Positions 8,329 to 17,184 of a stretch of 64,000 nt of DNA are shown here, one piece after another. Under the pieces are notes generated by a model. That model was given only the letters and a program-made list of their open reading frames with translations, did not search any database and was not told the origin of the DNA. A program made the position numbers and the translations under genes. Within the stretch, counting starts at the first letter, position 1; each line of letters begins with the position of its first letter. Source of the stretch: Hyphomicrobiales bacterium (GTDB lineage Bacteria; Pseudomonadota; Alphaproteobacteria; Rhizobiales; Xanthobacteraceae); contig JAKFVL010000020.1 of the NCBI GenBank assembly GCA_021732215.1, positions 62,001 to 126,000 on the forward strand, read 5' to 3'.

Positions 8329-8907
8329 ATGTCCACGACGCCTATCAGCCGCTTTCCCGTCCCCTCGATCGACCAGCTGCCGCAGGACATTCGCGAGCGT
8401 ATCCTCGCCGTGCAGGAGAAATCCGGTTTCGTGCCAAACGTGTTTCTTGCTCTCGCCTGGAGACCCGACGAATTTCGAGCGTTCTTCGCCTATAATGATG
8501 CGCTGATGGAAAAAGACAGCGGGCTCACCAAGGCCGAACGCGAGATGATCGTGGTCGCAACCAGCGCCGCCAATCAGTGCCATTATTGTATTGTCTCGCA
8601 TGGCGCGATCCTGCGCATTCGCGCCAAAAATCCGCTGATTGCCGATCAGATCGCCAGCAATTATCGCAAGGCGGATATCACCGAGCGTCAGCGCGCAATG
8701 CTCGACTTCGCGGTCAAGGTTGCGGTGAATTCGCAAGCGGCCTCGGAGCAGGATTTCAAGTTCCTGCGCGATCATGGTTTCAGCGACGACGATATCTGGG
8801 ACATTGCCGCGATTTCCGCGTTCTTCGCATTGTCCAATCGAATGGCGAGTGTCTCGGATATGCGGCCGAACGACGAGTTTTACCTTATGGGCCGGGTTCC
8901 CAAGTAG
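8329..8907 (+). CDS. AhpD/carboxymuconolactone decarboxylase-like peroxidase-related protein
   Basis: This 192-residue protein fits the peroxidase-related enzyme subgroup of the AhpD-like family. The redox motif is NQCHYCIVSHG, with Cys84, Cys87 and His91 in the classic CxxC-xxx-H arrangement. The preceding segment GLTKAEREMIVVATSA and the downstream YRKADITERQRAMLDFAVK are typical of the all-alpha fold. I chose ATG 8329 over an open extension to 8287 because the product then starts just before the conserved region. It probably acts in peroxide or thiol redox chemistry. No reductase partner such as AhpC is adjacent. Confidence 0.87.
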   Translation: MSTTPISRFPVPSIDQLPQDIRERILAVQEKSGFVPNVFLALAWRPDEFRAFFAYNDALMEKDSGLTKAEREMIVVATSAANQCHYCIVSHGAILRIRAKNPLIADQIASNYRKADITERQRAMLDFAVKVAVNSQAASEQDFKFLRDHGFSDDDIWDIAAISAFFALSNRMASVSDMRPNDEFYLMGRVPK

Positions 8908-9039
8908 CGATCAGGCAAGTTCGTGGCGATTTTCTTTCGGAATACGGTCTCGCGCCGCAGAATCGCCGGATATGCCGATACGCTCTGGCTGTGACGCTCG
9001 GTCGTGGTAGACTGGTATGAACTTCTGGAATTGGCGTGC

Positions 9040-9378
9040 ATGAAAGCCGACCGGCCGATTATCGAGATCACCGAGCATCGCGTCCTGAAATTCAGGCCGC
9101 GGACGTCGGCGCAGCCGCCACGCGACGTCGCACCTCAAAACCGCTATCTCACGGGCGGCTCGGTCGCCGAAGATCTGTCGCGGTTCGAGCGGCGCGCCGG
9201 CGAACCCGACGACTATCGCCATCGCATGCTGGCCAATGCCGTCGCGGTCGCCTTTACGGCAGTGCTGACCGCAATGGGCATCTGGCTTGCAGTGAAGATT
9301 GGCGATTTACGCAGCACGCAGGACTGCGTGCTGATGGGCCGCCGGGACTGTGCGCACATCTCTACCCCCCATTCCTGA
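9040..9378 (+). CDS. Conserved-looking single-pass membrane protein of unknown function
   Basis: This 112-residue protein starts at ATG 9040 (MKADRPIIEITEHR); the frame is open from 9004. A hydrophilic N-terminal part of about 75 residues contains RYLTGGSVAEDLSRFERR. One hydrophobic helix follows (about residues 64-85, ANAVAVAFTAVLTAMGIWLA), then a short tail with two cysteines (TQDCVLMGRRDCAH), which could form a disulfide if the tail is periplasmic. It lies just upstream of the VLCFA lipid A genes on the same strand, but 172 bases separate them. I recognise no domain. Confidence 0.65.
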   Translation: MKADRPIIEITEHRVLKFRPRTSAQPPRDVAPQNRYLTGGSVAEDLSRFERRAGEPDDYRHRMLANAVAVAFTAVLTAMGIWLAVKIGDLRSTQDCVLMGRRDCAHISTPHS

Positions 9379-9550
9379 ACCGATCTGACACGCCGGAAGC
9401 GGTCCGGTACGATCCCTGATCCGGCCGGCCGCCATTGAACTCCGGGCGGTGCTCCGTTATACGGGCTTTCAACTTGTGACGGGGACCTGGCGGCTGTTAC
9501 CCTGGCCGCCGTTTGGCGATAATATAGCCAAAATAATCAAAGGCTTATCA

Positions 9551-9832
9551 ATGTCATCCACATTCGATCAGATCGCTTCGATCATCGCGGAAACATGCGA
9601 TATTCCGCGCGAGACGATCACGCCGGAAAGTCATGCCATCGATGACCTCGGGATCGATAGCCTCGACTTCCTCGATATCGCGTTTGCCATCGACAAGGCA
9701 TTCGGTATCAAGCTGCCGCTCGAGAAATGGACGCAGGAAGTCAACGACGGCAAGGCAACCACCGAGCAGTATTTCGTCCTGAAGAATCTCGCCGCCCGCA
9801 TCGACGAGCTGGTCGCGGCAAAGGGCGCGTAA
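9551..9832 (+). CDS. acpXL: Acyl carrier protein AcpXL for very-long-chain fatty acids
   Basis: This 93-residue acidic protein is the dedicated carrier on which the 26-30 carbon hydroxy fatty acid of rhizobial lipid A is built. The phosphopantetheine attachment serine is Ser37 in [10 protein letters not shown]. AcpXL differs from ordinary AcpP by a longer C-terminal part (here [18 protein letters not shown] and beyond) and by pairing with LpxXL, which lies five genes downstream. ATG 9551 follows an AAAGG ribosome site at a good distance; the upstream open extension to 9449 is not credible. It is the first gene of a six-gene operon in the order known from Rhizobium, acpXL-fabZXL-fabF2XL-fabF1XL-adh2XL-lpxXL. 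Confidence 0.94.
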   Translation: MSSTFDQIASIIAETCDIPRETITPESHAIDDLGIDSLDFLDIAFAIDKAFGIKLPLEKWTQEVNDGKATTEQYFVLKNLAARIDELVAAKGA

Positions 9833-9844
9833 CGCCCCGGGATC

Positions 9845-10318
9845 ATGCACCTCGAATATTTTCACCTGATCGATCGTATTGCCGCCATCGATACTGCGGC
9901 GCGGACTATCGCTGTCGATGCTATCGTCCCGCGGGAAAGCACCATCTTCGAGGGCCACTTTCCCGGTCATCCACTGATGCCGGGCGTATTGCTGATCGAG
10001 GCCATGGCCCAGACTTCGGGCTGGCTTCTCATTGCCGCACTCGAATTTCAGCGCATGCCCTTTCTCGCAGCAGTCAAGGAAGCCAAGATGCGAACGTTCG
10101 TCACGCCGGGCGAAACGCTGCGTATCGATGCCAGCATCTTGCATGAAGGCTCCGGGTTTGCGGTCACGGAGGCAAAGATCGGGGTTGGCGGCAAGACGGT
10201 ATGCAACGCAACACTTACGTTCCGACATGCGCCCTTCCCCAATCCAGACATGCGCGGCCACATGGAAGCGATGGCAAGGCGCATAGGCTTTCCTGAGCGG
10301 GAAATGAGCCATGATTGA
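9845..10318 (+). CDS. fabZXL: 3-hydroxyacyl-ACP dehydratase FabZXL
   Basis: This 157-residue hot-dog-fold dehydratase removes water from the 3-hydroxyacyl-AcpXL intermediate in each elongation cycle. The catalytic motif EGHFPGHPLMPGVLLIEAMAQ is represented by His38 and Glu52, in standard FabZ spacing. The C-terminus extends about 15 residues past the usual FabZ end. It begins 12 bases after acpXL and its end overlaps the start of fabF2XL by 8 bases, so the operon is translationally coupled here. Confidence 0.93.
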   Translation: MHLEYFHLIDRIAAIDTAARTIAVDAIVPRESTIFEGHFPGHPLMPGVLLIEAMAQTSGWLLIAALEFQRMPFLAAVKEAKMRTFVTPGETLRIDASILHEGSGFAVTEAKIGVGGKTVCNATLTFRHAPFPNPDMRGHMEAMARRIGFPEREMSHD

Positions 10319-11510
10319 TCGGGACTCGGCAAAACGCGAGGCCTGGATTACCGGAATCGGCATCGTCTCGTCTCTCGGTGAAGGCCTCGAAACGCATTGG
10401 GATGCGCTTCAGAACAAGACAATCAACGTGGATACCACGACGTTTGCTCCCTACATCGTGCATCCGATCGCCAGGCTGAACTATGACCTCCAGATTCCGA
10501 AAAAGGGCGACCAGCGCCAGATGGAAACCTGGCAGCGGATCGGCACCTATGCCGCTGGTCTGGCGCTCGACTCGGCAGGACTAAAGGGCAACCAGGATAT
10601 TCTTGCGCGGATGGATATGATCGTCGCGGCGAGCGGCGGCGATCGCGATCTTGCCGTTGACAGTACGATCATGAACGCAGATGCGCGCGGCAACTCACCA
10701 CCCGGCTTTTTTAACGAACGCTTGATGAGCGATTTGCGTCCCACCCTGTTCCTTGCCCAATTATCAAATCTGCTCGCGGGCAACGTGGCCATCGTGCATG
10801 GGGTGACCGGCTCGTCGCGGACGTTCATGGGCGGAGAAAATGCGGGCGCCGATGCCATAAAAATTGCGCTGGCCCGCATCGAAGCCGGACAAAGCGACAT
10901 CGCTCTGATCGGATCGGCGCATAACAGCGAACGCAAAGACCTGCTAATGTTTTTCGAGTTCGGCGATTTCAACCTCAAGAATGAATATTCACCCGTCTGG
11001 GCGCGCGGCGAACGCGATGGCTTCGCAATCGGCTCCGCGGGCGTATTCCTCGTGGTTGAATCGAAAGAACATGCGCAGGCACGCGGCGCGAAGCCCTATG
11101 CGCGCCTGTCCAAAGTCGTGACCGATCGTGCGCGACGCGACAAGGGATCGATCATCCCGACGCTCGATGCGCTCTGGACGCAAATCGGCGCATCAGCAGG
11201 CGCCGACACGGCGATCCTGACGGGCGCGAGCGGCGCAAATCGAGTCACGGCCGAGGAACGCGCATTCCTCGAGAAACACCGCGGCATTCCTGTTCGCGCC
11301 ACCGGAACAGCATTCGGCCATACGGTCGACGCCCAGTTTCTGCTCGGAACAGCTCTTGCGGCGTTATCGATCTGGCACCGCAAGCTGTTTCCAGCCAACG
11401 ACCCGACAGGATTTGAAGCAGAAGCGACAGCCGCACCGAACCAGATTGTGGTCGTGAGTACCGGGCACTGGAGCGGCGAAGGTATGGCGCTGGTCGAAGC
11501 GACCGACTGA
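10311..11510 (+). CDS. fabF2XL: Ketosynthase-like FabF2XL lacking the active-site cysteine
   Basis: This 399-residue protein has the ketosynthase fold of FabF (start EAWITGIGIVSSLGEGLE, end STGHWSGEGMALVEA) and sits at the position of fabF2XL in the VLCFA operon. The whole protein contains no cysteine. Where an active KAS II has ACASGATAI, this one reads GENAGADAI, so by ungapped hand alignment Glu176 stands at the nucleophile position. The first catalytic histidine (NAHGTGT in its neighbour) is replaced in TGASGAN, and the conserved Lys before the second His is also missing; only FGHT is kept. This resembles chain-length-factor subunits of type II polyketide synthases, so a non-catalytic partner role with FabF1XL is inferred. 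Confidence 0.9.
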   Translation: MIDRDSAKREAWITGIGIVSSLGEGLETHWDALQNKTINVDTTTFAPYIVHPIARLNYDLQIPKKGDQRQMETWQRIGTYAAGLALDSAGLKGNQDILARMDMIVAASGGDRDLAVDSTIMNADARGNSPPGFFNERLMSDLRPTLFLAQLSNLLAGNVAIVHGVTGSSRTFMGGENAGADAIKIALARIEAGQSDIALIGSAHNSERKDLLMFFEFGDFNLKNEYSPVWARGERDGFAIGSAGVFLVVESKEHAQARGAKPYARLSKVVTDRARRDKGSIIPTLDALWTQIGASAGADTAILTGASGANRVTAEERAFLEKHRGIPVRATGTAFGHTVDAQFLLGTALAALSIWHRKLFPANDPTGFEAEATAAPNQIVVVSTGHWSGEGMALVEATD

Positions 11511-11532
11511 AACGGTGGATGAGGAGATCAAG

Positions 11533-12837
11533 ATGACGGCCACACGCGACAGGTTCGGGCGTCCTATCGTCGTGGTGACCGGAATGGGCATCGTGACATC
11601 GCTCGGCGCGGGCAAGAGCGATAACTGGTCGAAGCTGATCGCCGGCCAGTCCGGTATCCGAACCATCACCCGCTTTTCGACTGAAGGCCTGAAAACCACC
11701 ATGGCCGGTACAGTCGATCTAATTCCGGTTGAGCCGCTTTCGTCGGTAACGCTGACCGAACGCCTCGCGGATGTGGCGACGCAAGAGGCCGTTGCACAGG
11801 CCAATATCGGCGGCAAAGGCGATTTCCCCGGTCCGTTGTTTCTCGCCGTTGCTCCGGTCGAGATCGAATGGCACGCGCGGCAGGAACTTGCCCGCGCATG
11901 CGCCGCCGCCGGCGATACCGACATCAACTACGACAGCATACTGAAACAGAGCGGCGGCGGCCGCTATGCCGACTATCACCACCGCTTCATGATGGGCTCG
12001 GTCGCGGACCATCTCGCTGACACCTTCGGCACCAAAGGCTCGCCCATTTCCCTGTCAACTGCATGTGCGTCTGGAGCAACTGCGATCCAGCTCGGCGTCG
12101 AGGCGATCCGGCGCGGCGAAACTGATGCTGCGCTTTGCGTCGGGACTGACGGCTCGGTCAGCGCCGAATGTCTGATCCGGTTCTCCCTGCTGTCAGCGCT
12201 TTCCACCCAGAACGAGCCCCCTGAAGCCGCCGCCCGGCCATTCTCGAAAAATCGCGACGGTTTCGTGATGGCGGAAGGGGCCGGCGCTCTTGTGCTCGAA
12301 AGCATGGAATCGGCGATATCACGAGGTGCCAGAATTCTGGGCATCGTCGCAGGGTGCGGTGAGCTCGCTGACTCGTTCCATCGCACCCGCTCCAGCCCCG
12401 ACGGCAAGCCGATCATCGGTTGCGTCCGCAATGCACTCGCCGATGCCAGCCTCGAGCCAGGGCAGATCGACTATATCAATGCGCACGGCACCGGAACGCC
12501 CGAGAACGACAAGATGGAGTATCTTGGCATCTCCGCCGTTTTCGGAGACTACACCAACAAGGTTCCGGTCTCATCCAACAAGTCAATGGTGGGACACACC
12601 CTCTCCGCGGCCGGCACGGTCGAGGCGATTTTTTCGTTGCTCACGCTCGAACACCAGCGAATTCCACCGACCATCAATTACGAAGTGCCGGATCCGGCGA
12701 TTCCCTTCGATGTCGTACCGAACAAGGCGCGCGACGCAAAGGTGACCGCGGTGATGTCGAATTCGTTCGGCTTCGGCGGCCAGAACGCCACACTGATTCT
12801 GACGCGCGAGCCGGTCTGGTCGAATTCTCACGGTTGA
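11533..12837 (+). CDS. fabF1XL: Beta-ketoacyl-ACP synthase FabF1XL
   Basis: This 434-residue KAS II-type condensing enzyme extends acyl-AcpXL with malonyl units to reach C26-C30. All catalytic residues are present: Cys178 in STACASGA, His318 in NAHGTGT, Lys350 and His355 in NKSMVGHT. A glycine-rich C-terminal NSFGFGGQNATLIL segment closes the fold. An upstream GTG (11515) is in frame, but ATG 11533 has a GAGGAG ribosome site six bases before it, so I start there. Compared with FabF it has an insertion around residues 60-150, probably a dimer or chain-length feature. It follows fabF2XL after 22 bases. Confidence 0.93.
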   Translation: MTATRDRFGRPIVVVTGMGIVTSLGAGKSDNWSKLIAGQSGIRTITRFSTEGLKTTMAGTVDLIPVEPLSSVTLTERLADVATQEAVAQANIGGKGDFPGPLFLAVAPVEIEWHARQELARACAAAGDTDINYDSILKQSGGGRYADYHHRFMMGSVADHLADTFGTKGSPISLSTACASGATAIQLGVEAIRRGETDAALCVGTDGSVSAECLIRFSLLSALSTQNEPPEAAARPFSKNRDGFVMAEGAGALVLESMESAISRGARILGIVAGCGELADSFHRTRSSPDGKPIIGCVRNALADASLEPGQIDYINAHGTGTPENDKMEYLGISAVFGDYTNKVPVSSNKSMVGHTLSAAGTVEAIFSLLTLEHQRIPPTINYEVPDPAIPFDVVPNKARDAKVTAVMSNSFGFGGQNATLILTREPVWSNSHG

Positions 12838-12944
12838 CGCCTTGGTTCGAACCGGCGATAGCCACGCATCGGCAACATACCGAACAAGCCAAGGCCTTGA
12901 GATAAGGTATGCTGTCACAAAGCCTGCACCGGAGATCAGTTGTC

Positions 12945-13967
12945 ATGCGTGCCCTCACTCTCGTTGCCGATCGCCAGCTCACGATCGCCGACGTTCCGTC
13001 ACCGGCTGCGCCGGGTGCGGGCGAGGTGCAGATTCGTGTCAACGCGGTCGCTCTCAACCATATCGATGTGTGGGGCTATCGCGGCATGGCCTTTGCCAAG
13101 CGCAAGCTGCCGCTGGTCGTTGGCGCTGAAGCCTCCGGTGAGATCGTGGCGACCGGAACCGGTGTCACCCGCTTCAAAGCCGGACAACCGGTGGTGATGT
13201 ATGGCGCGCTGACCTGCGGCACCTGCCCTGCTTGCCGCGAGGGGCGCGATAACCTTTGTGAAAATGTATCTGGCGTGATGGGTTTTCACGTCGACGGATT
13301 CGCACGCGAACTGCTCAATCTGCAGGAACGGCTGGTGATACCGGTCCCGCCGGGCGTCACGCTGCGTGATGCCGCGTGCGCCCCGATTGCTTTCTCGACC
13401 GTGCAGCACATGCTGTTCGACAACGCCAGACTGCAGCCCGGTGAAACCGTGCTTGTGCATGCCGGTGGTTCAGGCATTGGCACGGTCGCAATCATGATGG
13501 CAAAAGCCATCGGCTGCACCGTCATCACCACTGTCGGCGATGATTCGAAGATCGAACGCACCCGCGCGCTGGGGGCCGATCACATCATCAACTACCGCAA
13601 GGACCGCTTCGAGCACGAAACGCGGAAGATCACCAAGAAGAAAGGTGTTGACGTTGTGTTCGAGCACGTCGGCGCCGATACCTTCAACGGATCGTTGCTG
13701 TGCCTGAAACGTGGCGGCAGGCTTGTGACCTGCGGCTCGACCTCGGGTCCCAGCACGACGCTCAACCTGATGCAGTTGTTTCAGCAGCAATATCGCATCA
13801 TCGGCTCCTTCGGGGCGTCGATACGGAATATCGCCGAAAGTCTGGACAAGATCGCTTCGGGGATGAAGCCGGTGATCGATACCGAAGTGCCGATCGCGGA
13901 CGTCGCGGCCGCGCTCAAACGTATGGAAAGCCGTCAAGTGTTCGGCAAGATCGTCGTCACGCTCTGA
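12945..13967 (+). CDS. adh2XL: MDR-family oxidoreductase Adh2XL of the VLCFA operon
   Basis: This 340-residue medium-chain dehydrogenase/reductase holds the adh2XL position, thought to reduce an enoyl or keto intermediate in VLCFA synthesis. The structural zinc loop has four cysteines (91, 94, 97 and 105, pattern C-x2-C-x2-C-x7-C). The catalytic zinc ligands of alcohol dehydrogenases are not seen: the first position reads NHIDVWGYRG and the GHE motif is GAE, as in quinone oxidoreductase-like relatives. The nucleotide motif HAGGSGIGTVA is intact. ATG 12945 has a GGAG site and fits family length; the frame opens upstream at 12909. Its TGA overlaps the lpxXL ATG. Confidence 0.87.
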   Translation: MRALTLVADRQLTIADVPSPAAPGAGEVQIRVNAVALNHIDVWGYRGMAFAKRKLPLVVGAEASGEIVATGTGVTRFKAGQPVVMYGALTCGTCPACREGRDNLCENVSGVMGFHVDGFARELLNLQERLVIPVPPGVTLRDAACAPIAFSTVQHMLFDNARLQPGETVLVHAGGSGIGTVAIMMAKAIGCTVITTVGDDSKIERTRALGADHIINYRKDRFEHETRKITKKKGVDVVFEHVGADTFNGSLLCLKRGGRLVTCGSTSGPSTTLNLMQLFQQQYRIIGSFGASIRNIAESLDKIASGMKPVIDTEVPIADVAAALKRMESRQVFGKIVVTL

Positions 13968-14905
13968 TGCTGCGCCCGTTTCTCCGCATCAGGGCGCTGC
14001 TCCGCAAGACCTTCCAACCCGTCGCGGAGACGGTGATTGGCGCAATCGTGGTCAGCGCATTGCGGGTAACCCGCTTTTTCGATCCGGATCGCTCAGCTGA
14101 TTTTTTTGCCGGGCTGGCGCGCCGCTTCGGCCCTTGGTTCCGCGAACACCGCATCGGCCGCGAAAACCTGATTGCATCGTTCCCGGAAAAATCGGCGGCC
14201 GAGATCGAAACGATTCTGGGCGAGGTGTGGGACAATCTTGGCCGGGTGGTGGCGGAGTTCGTCCATATGGACCGGATATTCGACATCGATATCGACAACC
14301 CCACGTCGAGCCGCATCGAGTACTCCGCACGCACCAACGAACTGTTCAAGCAATTGGGCACCGACGGCAAAGGCGCGATTATTTTTTCCGCTCACCTTGG
14401 CAACTGGGAATTGCCGGCGTTGGCTGGCCCCGCCTTCGGCGTCAATACGGCAGTGCTGTTTCGCAGACCCAATCTCGCCGCAGTCGATCGCATGATCCAG
14501 CGCACGCGCGGCGTCAACATGGGTACTCTGGTCGCGACAACCCACAACGCGCCGCTGCTTCTGGCTCAGGCGCTGCGCGATGGCGTCCATGTAGGAATGC
14601 TGATCGACCAGTTTTACGATCGCGGCGTGCACGTCGACTTTTTCGGTAGGCCGGCGCGAACCAATACGATGCTGGCCCGCGTCGCGCGTCACGTCGATTG
14701 CCCGATTCATGGCGTCCGCATCGTCCGGCTGCCGCAAAACCGCTTCCGGATCGAACTGACGGAAGCGGTTGAGCCGGTCCGCGACTCGACCGGTGATATT
14801 GTCGTCAAAGACACCATGCAAAAGATAAATGCGGTGATCGAGAACTGGATTCGCGAATACCCCGGCCAGTGGCTCTGGCTGCACCGGCGCTGGCGAAACT
14901 ACTGA
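13967..14905 (+). CDS. lpxXL: Lipid A VLCFA acyltransferase LpxXL
   Basis: This 312-residue membrane-associated acyltransferase of the LpxL/HtrB family transfers the very long chain from AcpXL to lipid A, as a secondary acyl group. The catalytic HX4E motif is SAHLGNWEL (His143, Glu148), followed by the family segments VLFRRPN and GVHVGMLIDQFYDRG, with WLWLHRRW near the end. An N-terminal hydrophobic stretch (about residues 17-32) probably anchors it. The ATG shares bases with the preceding stop (TGATG at 13965-13969). It ends only 5 bases from the convergent PotF-like gene. Confidence 0.93.
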   Translation: MLRPFLRIRALLRKTFQPVAETVIGAIVVSALRVTRFFDPDRSADFFAGLARRFGPWFREHRIGRENLIASFPEKSAAEIETILGEVWDNLGRVVAEFVHMDRIFDIDIDNPTSSRIEYSARTNELFKQLGTDGKGAIIFSAHLGNWELPALAGPAFGVNTAVLFRRPNLAAVDRMIQRTRGVNMGTLVATTHNAPLLLAQALRDGVHVGMLIDQFYDRGVHVDFFGRPARTNTMLARVARHVDCPIHGVRIVRLPQNRFRIELTEAVEPVRDSTGDIVVKDTMQKINAVIENWIREYPGQWLWLHRRWRNY

Positions 14906-14910
14906 ACACC

Positions 14911-16008
14911 TCAGCGCCCGGTCTTCACCTTCGTCCATAAACGATTGATGATGCGCTGGGTGGCGTTATCCCGCGCAGTAATAACGAACAGTTTGGCCAG
15001 CGTATCCGCGTCCGGGTACACCGTCTTGTCCGTGATCACCTTCCTATCGATCAGCTTCTGGCTGGCGAAATTTCCATTGGCGTAACCCAGGAAATCTGAA
15101 TTCTTGGCTGCCACCTCGGGCCTATTCAGATAATCGATCAACAAATAGGCTTCATTGACGTTCTTCGCATCGGCTGGAATCGCAAAGCTGTCGAAGAACA
15201 TCTGCGCGCCGCTCTTCGGAAGAGCATACCCGATCTCGACGCCATTCTTGGCCTCCTCCGCCCGGCTCTGGGCCTGCTTGATATCGCCTGACCAGCCGAC
15301 CACGAAACAAATCTCGCCGGTAGCGAGCGCGCTCAGATACTCGGATGAGTGAAACTTGCGCACGGATGGGCGCACCTTGGCGACCAGATCGGCAGCCTTT
15401 TCAAGATCGGCCTGTTTGGTCGAGTTGGGATCGAGACCAAGGTAGCCCAGAGCCGCCGGCAAAATGTCGTCCGGCGAATCCAACATATGCACGCCGCAGT
15501 CCCTGAATTTCGCAAGGTTTTCTGGCTTGAACACAATGTCCCAGGAATCGATGACGGCATCGGAACCGAGAATTCTCTGCGCTGTCTTGACGTTGTATCC
15601 GATACCCGTGGTGCCCCACATGTAGTTCACGGCGTACTGGTTTCCCGGATCGTACAGCGCAAGACGTTTCGTCACCTCCGGCCACGCATTCACGAGATTC
15701 GGCAGCTTCGACTTGTCCAGCTTCTGGAAAATTCCAGCCGCGATCTGGCGCTGAAGAAAATAGGCCGTCGGCACGACCACATCGTATCCCGACTTGCCCG
15801 CGAGCAGGCGCGTCTCCAGTGTCTCGTTTGCATCGAAGGTGTCGTAGACGACCTTGATTCCGGTCTCCTTGGTGAAGTCCTCCAGCACGCCCGGAGCCAT
15901 ATAGTTCGACCAATTATAGAAATTGACGACCTTCTCCTGCGCCATCGCCGCCGTGCCCGCAAGCAACGTGCAGGCGACAACCATATGCCAGGTCCGGCGG
16001 ATATGCAT
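14911..16008 (-). CDS. Periplasmic spermidine/putrescine-type binding protein (PotF/PotD family)
   Basis: This 365-residue exported protein resembles the polyamine receptors of ABC importers. A signal peptide ends at AMAQ, and the mature part opens with VVNFYNWSNYM, the usual PotF/PotD start. Later segments (YDVVVPTAYFLQRQI, YMWGTTGIGYNVK, YLLIDYLNRPEVAAKNS) also match. The start at 16008 has a GGGGAGAGG site; an upstream ATG at 16029 is inside the previous gene's end. No potG, potH or potI genes are adjacent. The upstream neighbours are an aminotransferase and a rhodanese, so the importer components must be elsewhere or the protein is an orphan receptor. Confidence 0.88.
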   Translation of the reverse strand: MHIRRTWHMVVACTLLAGTAAMAQEKVVNFYNWSNYMAPGVLEDFTKETGIKVVYDTFDANETLETRLLAGKSGYDVVVPTAYFLQRQIAAGIFQKLDKSKLPNLVNAWPEVTKRLALYDPGNQYAVNYMWGTTGIGYNVKTAQRILGSDAVIDSWDIVFKPENLAKFRDCGVHMLDSPDDILPAALGYLGLDPNSTKQADLEKAADLVAKVRPSVRKFHSSEYLSALATGEICFVVGWSGDIKQAQSRAEEAKNGVEIGYALPKSGAQMFFDSFAIPADAKNVNEAYLLIDYLNRPEVAAKNSDFLGYANGNFASQKLIDRKVITDKTVYPDADTLAKLFVITARDNATQRIINRLWTKVKTGR

Positions 16009-16025
16009 CGGCAGCGCCTCTCCCC

Positions 16026-17177
16026 TCATGCATGCAGAATGCGCGACAACCGCTCGAGCGCTGTATCCAGCGTTGCATCGGTTTTCGAGAAACAGAAACG
16101 CACAACCGACGTAACCGATTCCTCTTCATAGAATGCCGAGACCGGAATCGCGGCCACCTTGTACTCGGTGACGAGACGCTTGCAGAACGCTTCATCGGTC
16201 TCGTTCAATCCGAGTGGTGCGAGATCAACGGTGAGAAAATATGTGCCTTGCGACCGCAGCACCGGAAACCCGATCCGGCTAAGGCCGTCCGACAGACGGT
16301 CGCGGCTGCGCGCCAGTTCGCTTCGCATCTGCTCGAAATAAGCGTCGGATTTTCCGAGGCCATAGGCCACCGCGACCTGAAGATTGGGAGGTGTCGTAAA
16401 GGTCAAGAACTGGTGCGACTTGGCAAGCACACGCAATAGCGGCGGCGCGGCGCAAATGAATCCGACCTTCCATCCGGTGAGCGAGAAAATCTTACCCGCC
16501 GAGCCGATTTTCACTGTGCGGTCGCGCATGCCGTCGATCGCGATCAACGGAATATGGTCGCGGCCGTCGAATATGACGTGCTCCCATACTTCGTCGCAGA
16601 TCGCGACCAGGTCAAATTCCTGACAGATGCGGGCGAGCAGTTCGAGGTCTTCGCGCGGATAGACGACCGCGGCCGGATTGAGAGGGTTGTTGAAGATCAG
16701 AAACTTGGTCTTTGGCGTGATCGCAGCCCGCAGCCGTTCTTCCGGAATGCGCCAATCCGGCGGTTCGAGCCGCACGAACTTCGGAACACCGCCGCCGCGC
16801 CGGATCAGCGGCGCATAGGCATCGTAGACGGGTTGAAACACCACGACTTCATCGCCGGGTTCAACCAGACCGAAAATACAGGCAGCAATGGCCTCCGTCG
16901 CTCCCGACGTCACCATCACTTCGGTCATGGGATCGAGTGTGACGCCATGCCAATGCCCGTAATGGGTCGCGATGGCCTGCCGCAACTCCGGGATGCCCAT
17001 CATCGACGGATACTGGTTGTAACCGTTGACCACCGCATCGGCCGCCTTCAGGCGGATATCCTCAGGCCCCGGATGGTCGGGAAATCCCTGCCCCAGATTG
17101 ATGGCGTTGAGGTCGCGCGCGAGCTGCGACATCGCATCGAAGATGGTATGCGGCAAGTTCGAGATGATGCGGTTCAT
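16026..17177 (-). CDS. Class I PLP-dependent aminotransferase
   Basis: This 383-residue fold-type I aminotransferase is close to the kynurenine/methionine/glutamine transaminase group (YbdL-like). PLP binding is shown by NNPLNPAA (near residue 163), CDEVWEHVIFDG (near 194) and the Schiff-base lysine Lys229 in GSAGKIFSLTGWKVG. The start MNRIISNLPHTIFDAMSQLA and the INLGQGFPDHPGP motif near residue 26 are typical of that group. It follows the rhodanese gene by 7 bases and precedes the PotF-like gene by 17, so the three probably form one transcript. Exact amino donor is unknown. Confidence 0.88.
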   Translation of the reverse strand: MNRIISNLPHTIFDAMSQLARDLNAINLGQGFPDHPGPEDIRLKAADAVVNGYNQYPSMMGIPELRQAIATHYGHWHGVTLDPMTEVMVTSGATEAIAACIFGLVEPGDEVVVFQPVYDAYAPLIRRGGGVPKFVRLEPPDWRIPEERLRAAITPKTKFLIFNNPLNPAAVVYPREDLELLARICQEFDLVAICDEVWEHVIFDGRDHIPLIAIDGMRDRTVKIGSAGKIFSLTGWKVGFICAAPPLLRVLAKSHQFLTFTTPPNLQVAVAYGLGKSDAYFEQMRSELARSRDRLSDGLSRIGFPVLRSQGTYFLTVDLAPLGLNETDEAFCKRLVTEYKVAAIPVSAFYEEESVTSVVRFCFSKTDATLDTALERLSRILHA

Positions 17178-17184
17178 GACGCGC

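Noticed and set aside
6401-8907. Anti-phage defence locus around the HerA-like ATPase
   Set aside because: No Sir2, nuclease, DUF4297 or other effector gene is adjacent; the next gene is an ordinary AhpD-like protein.
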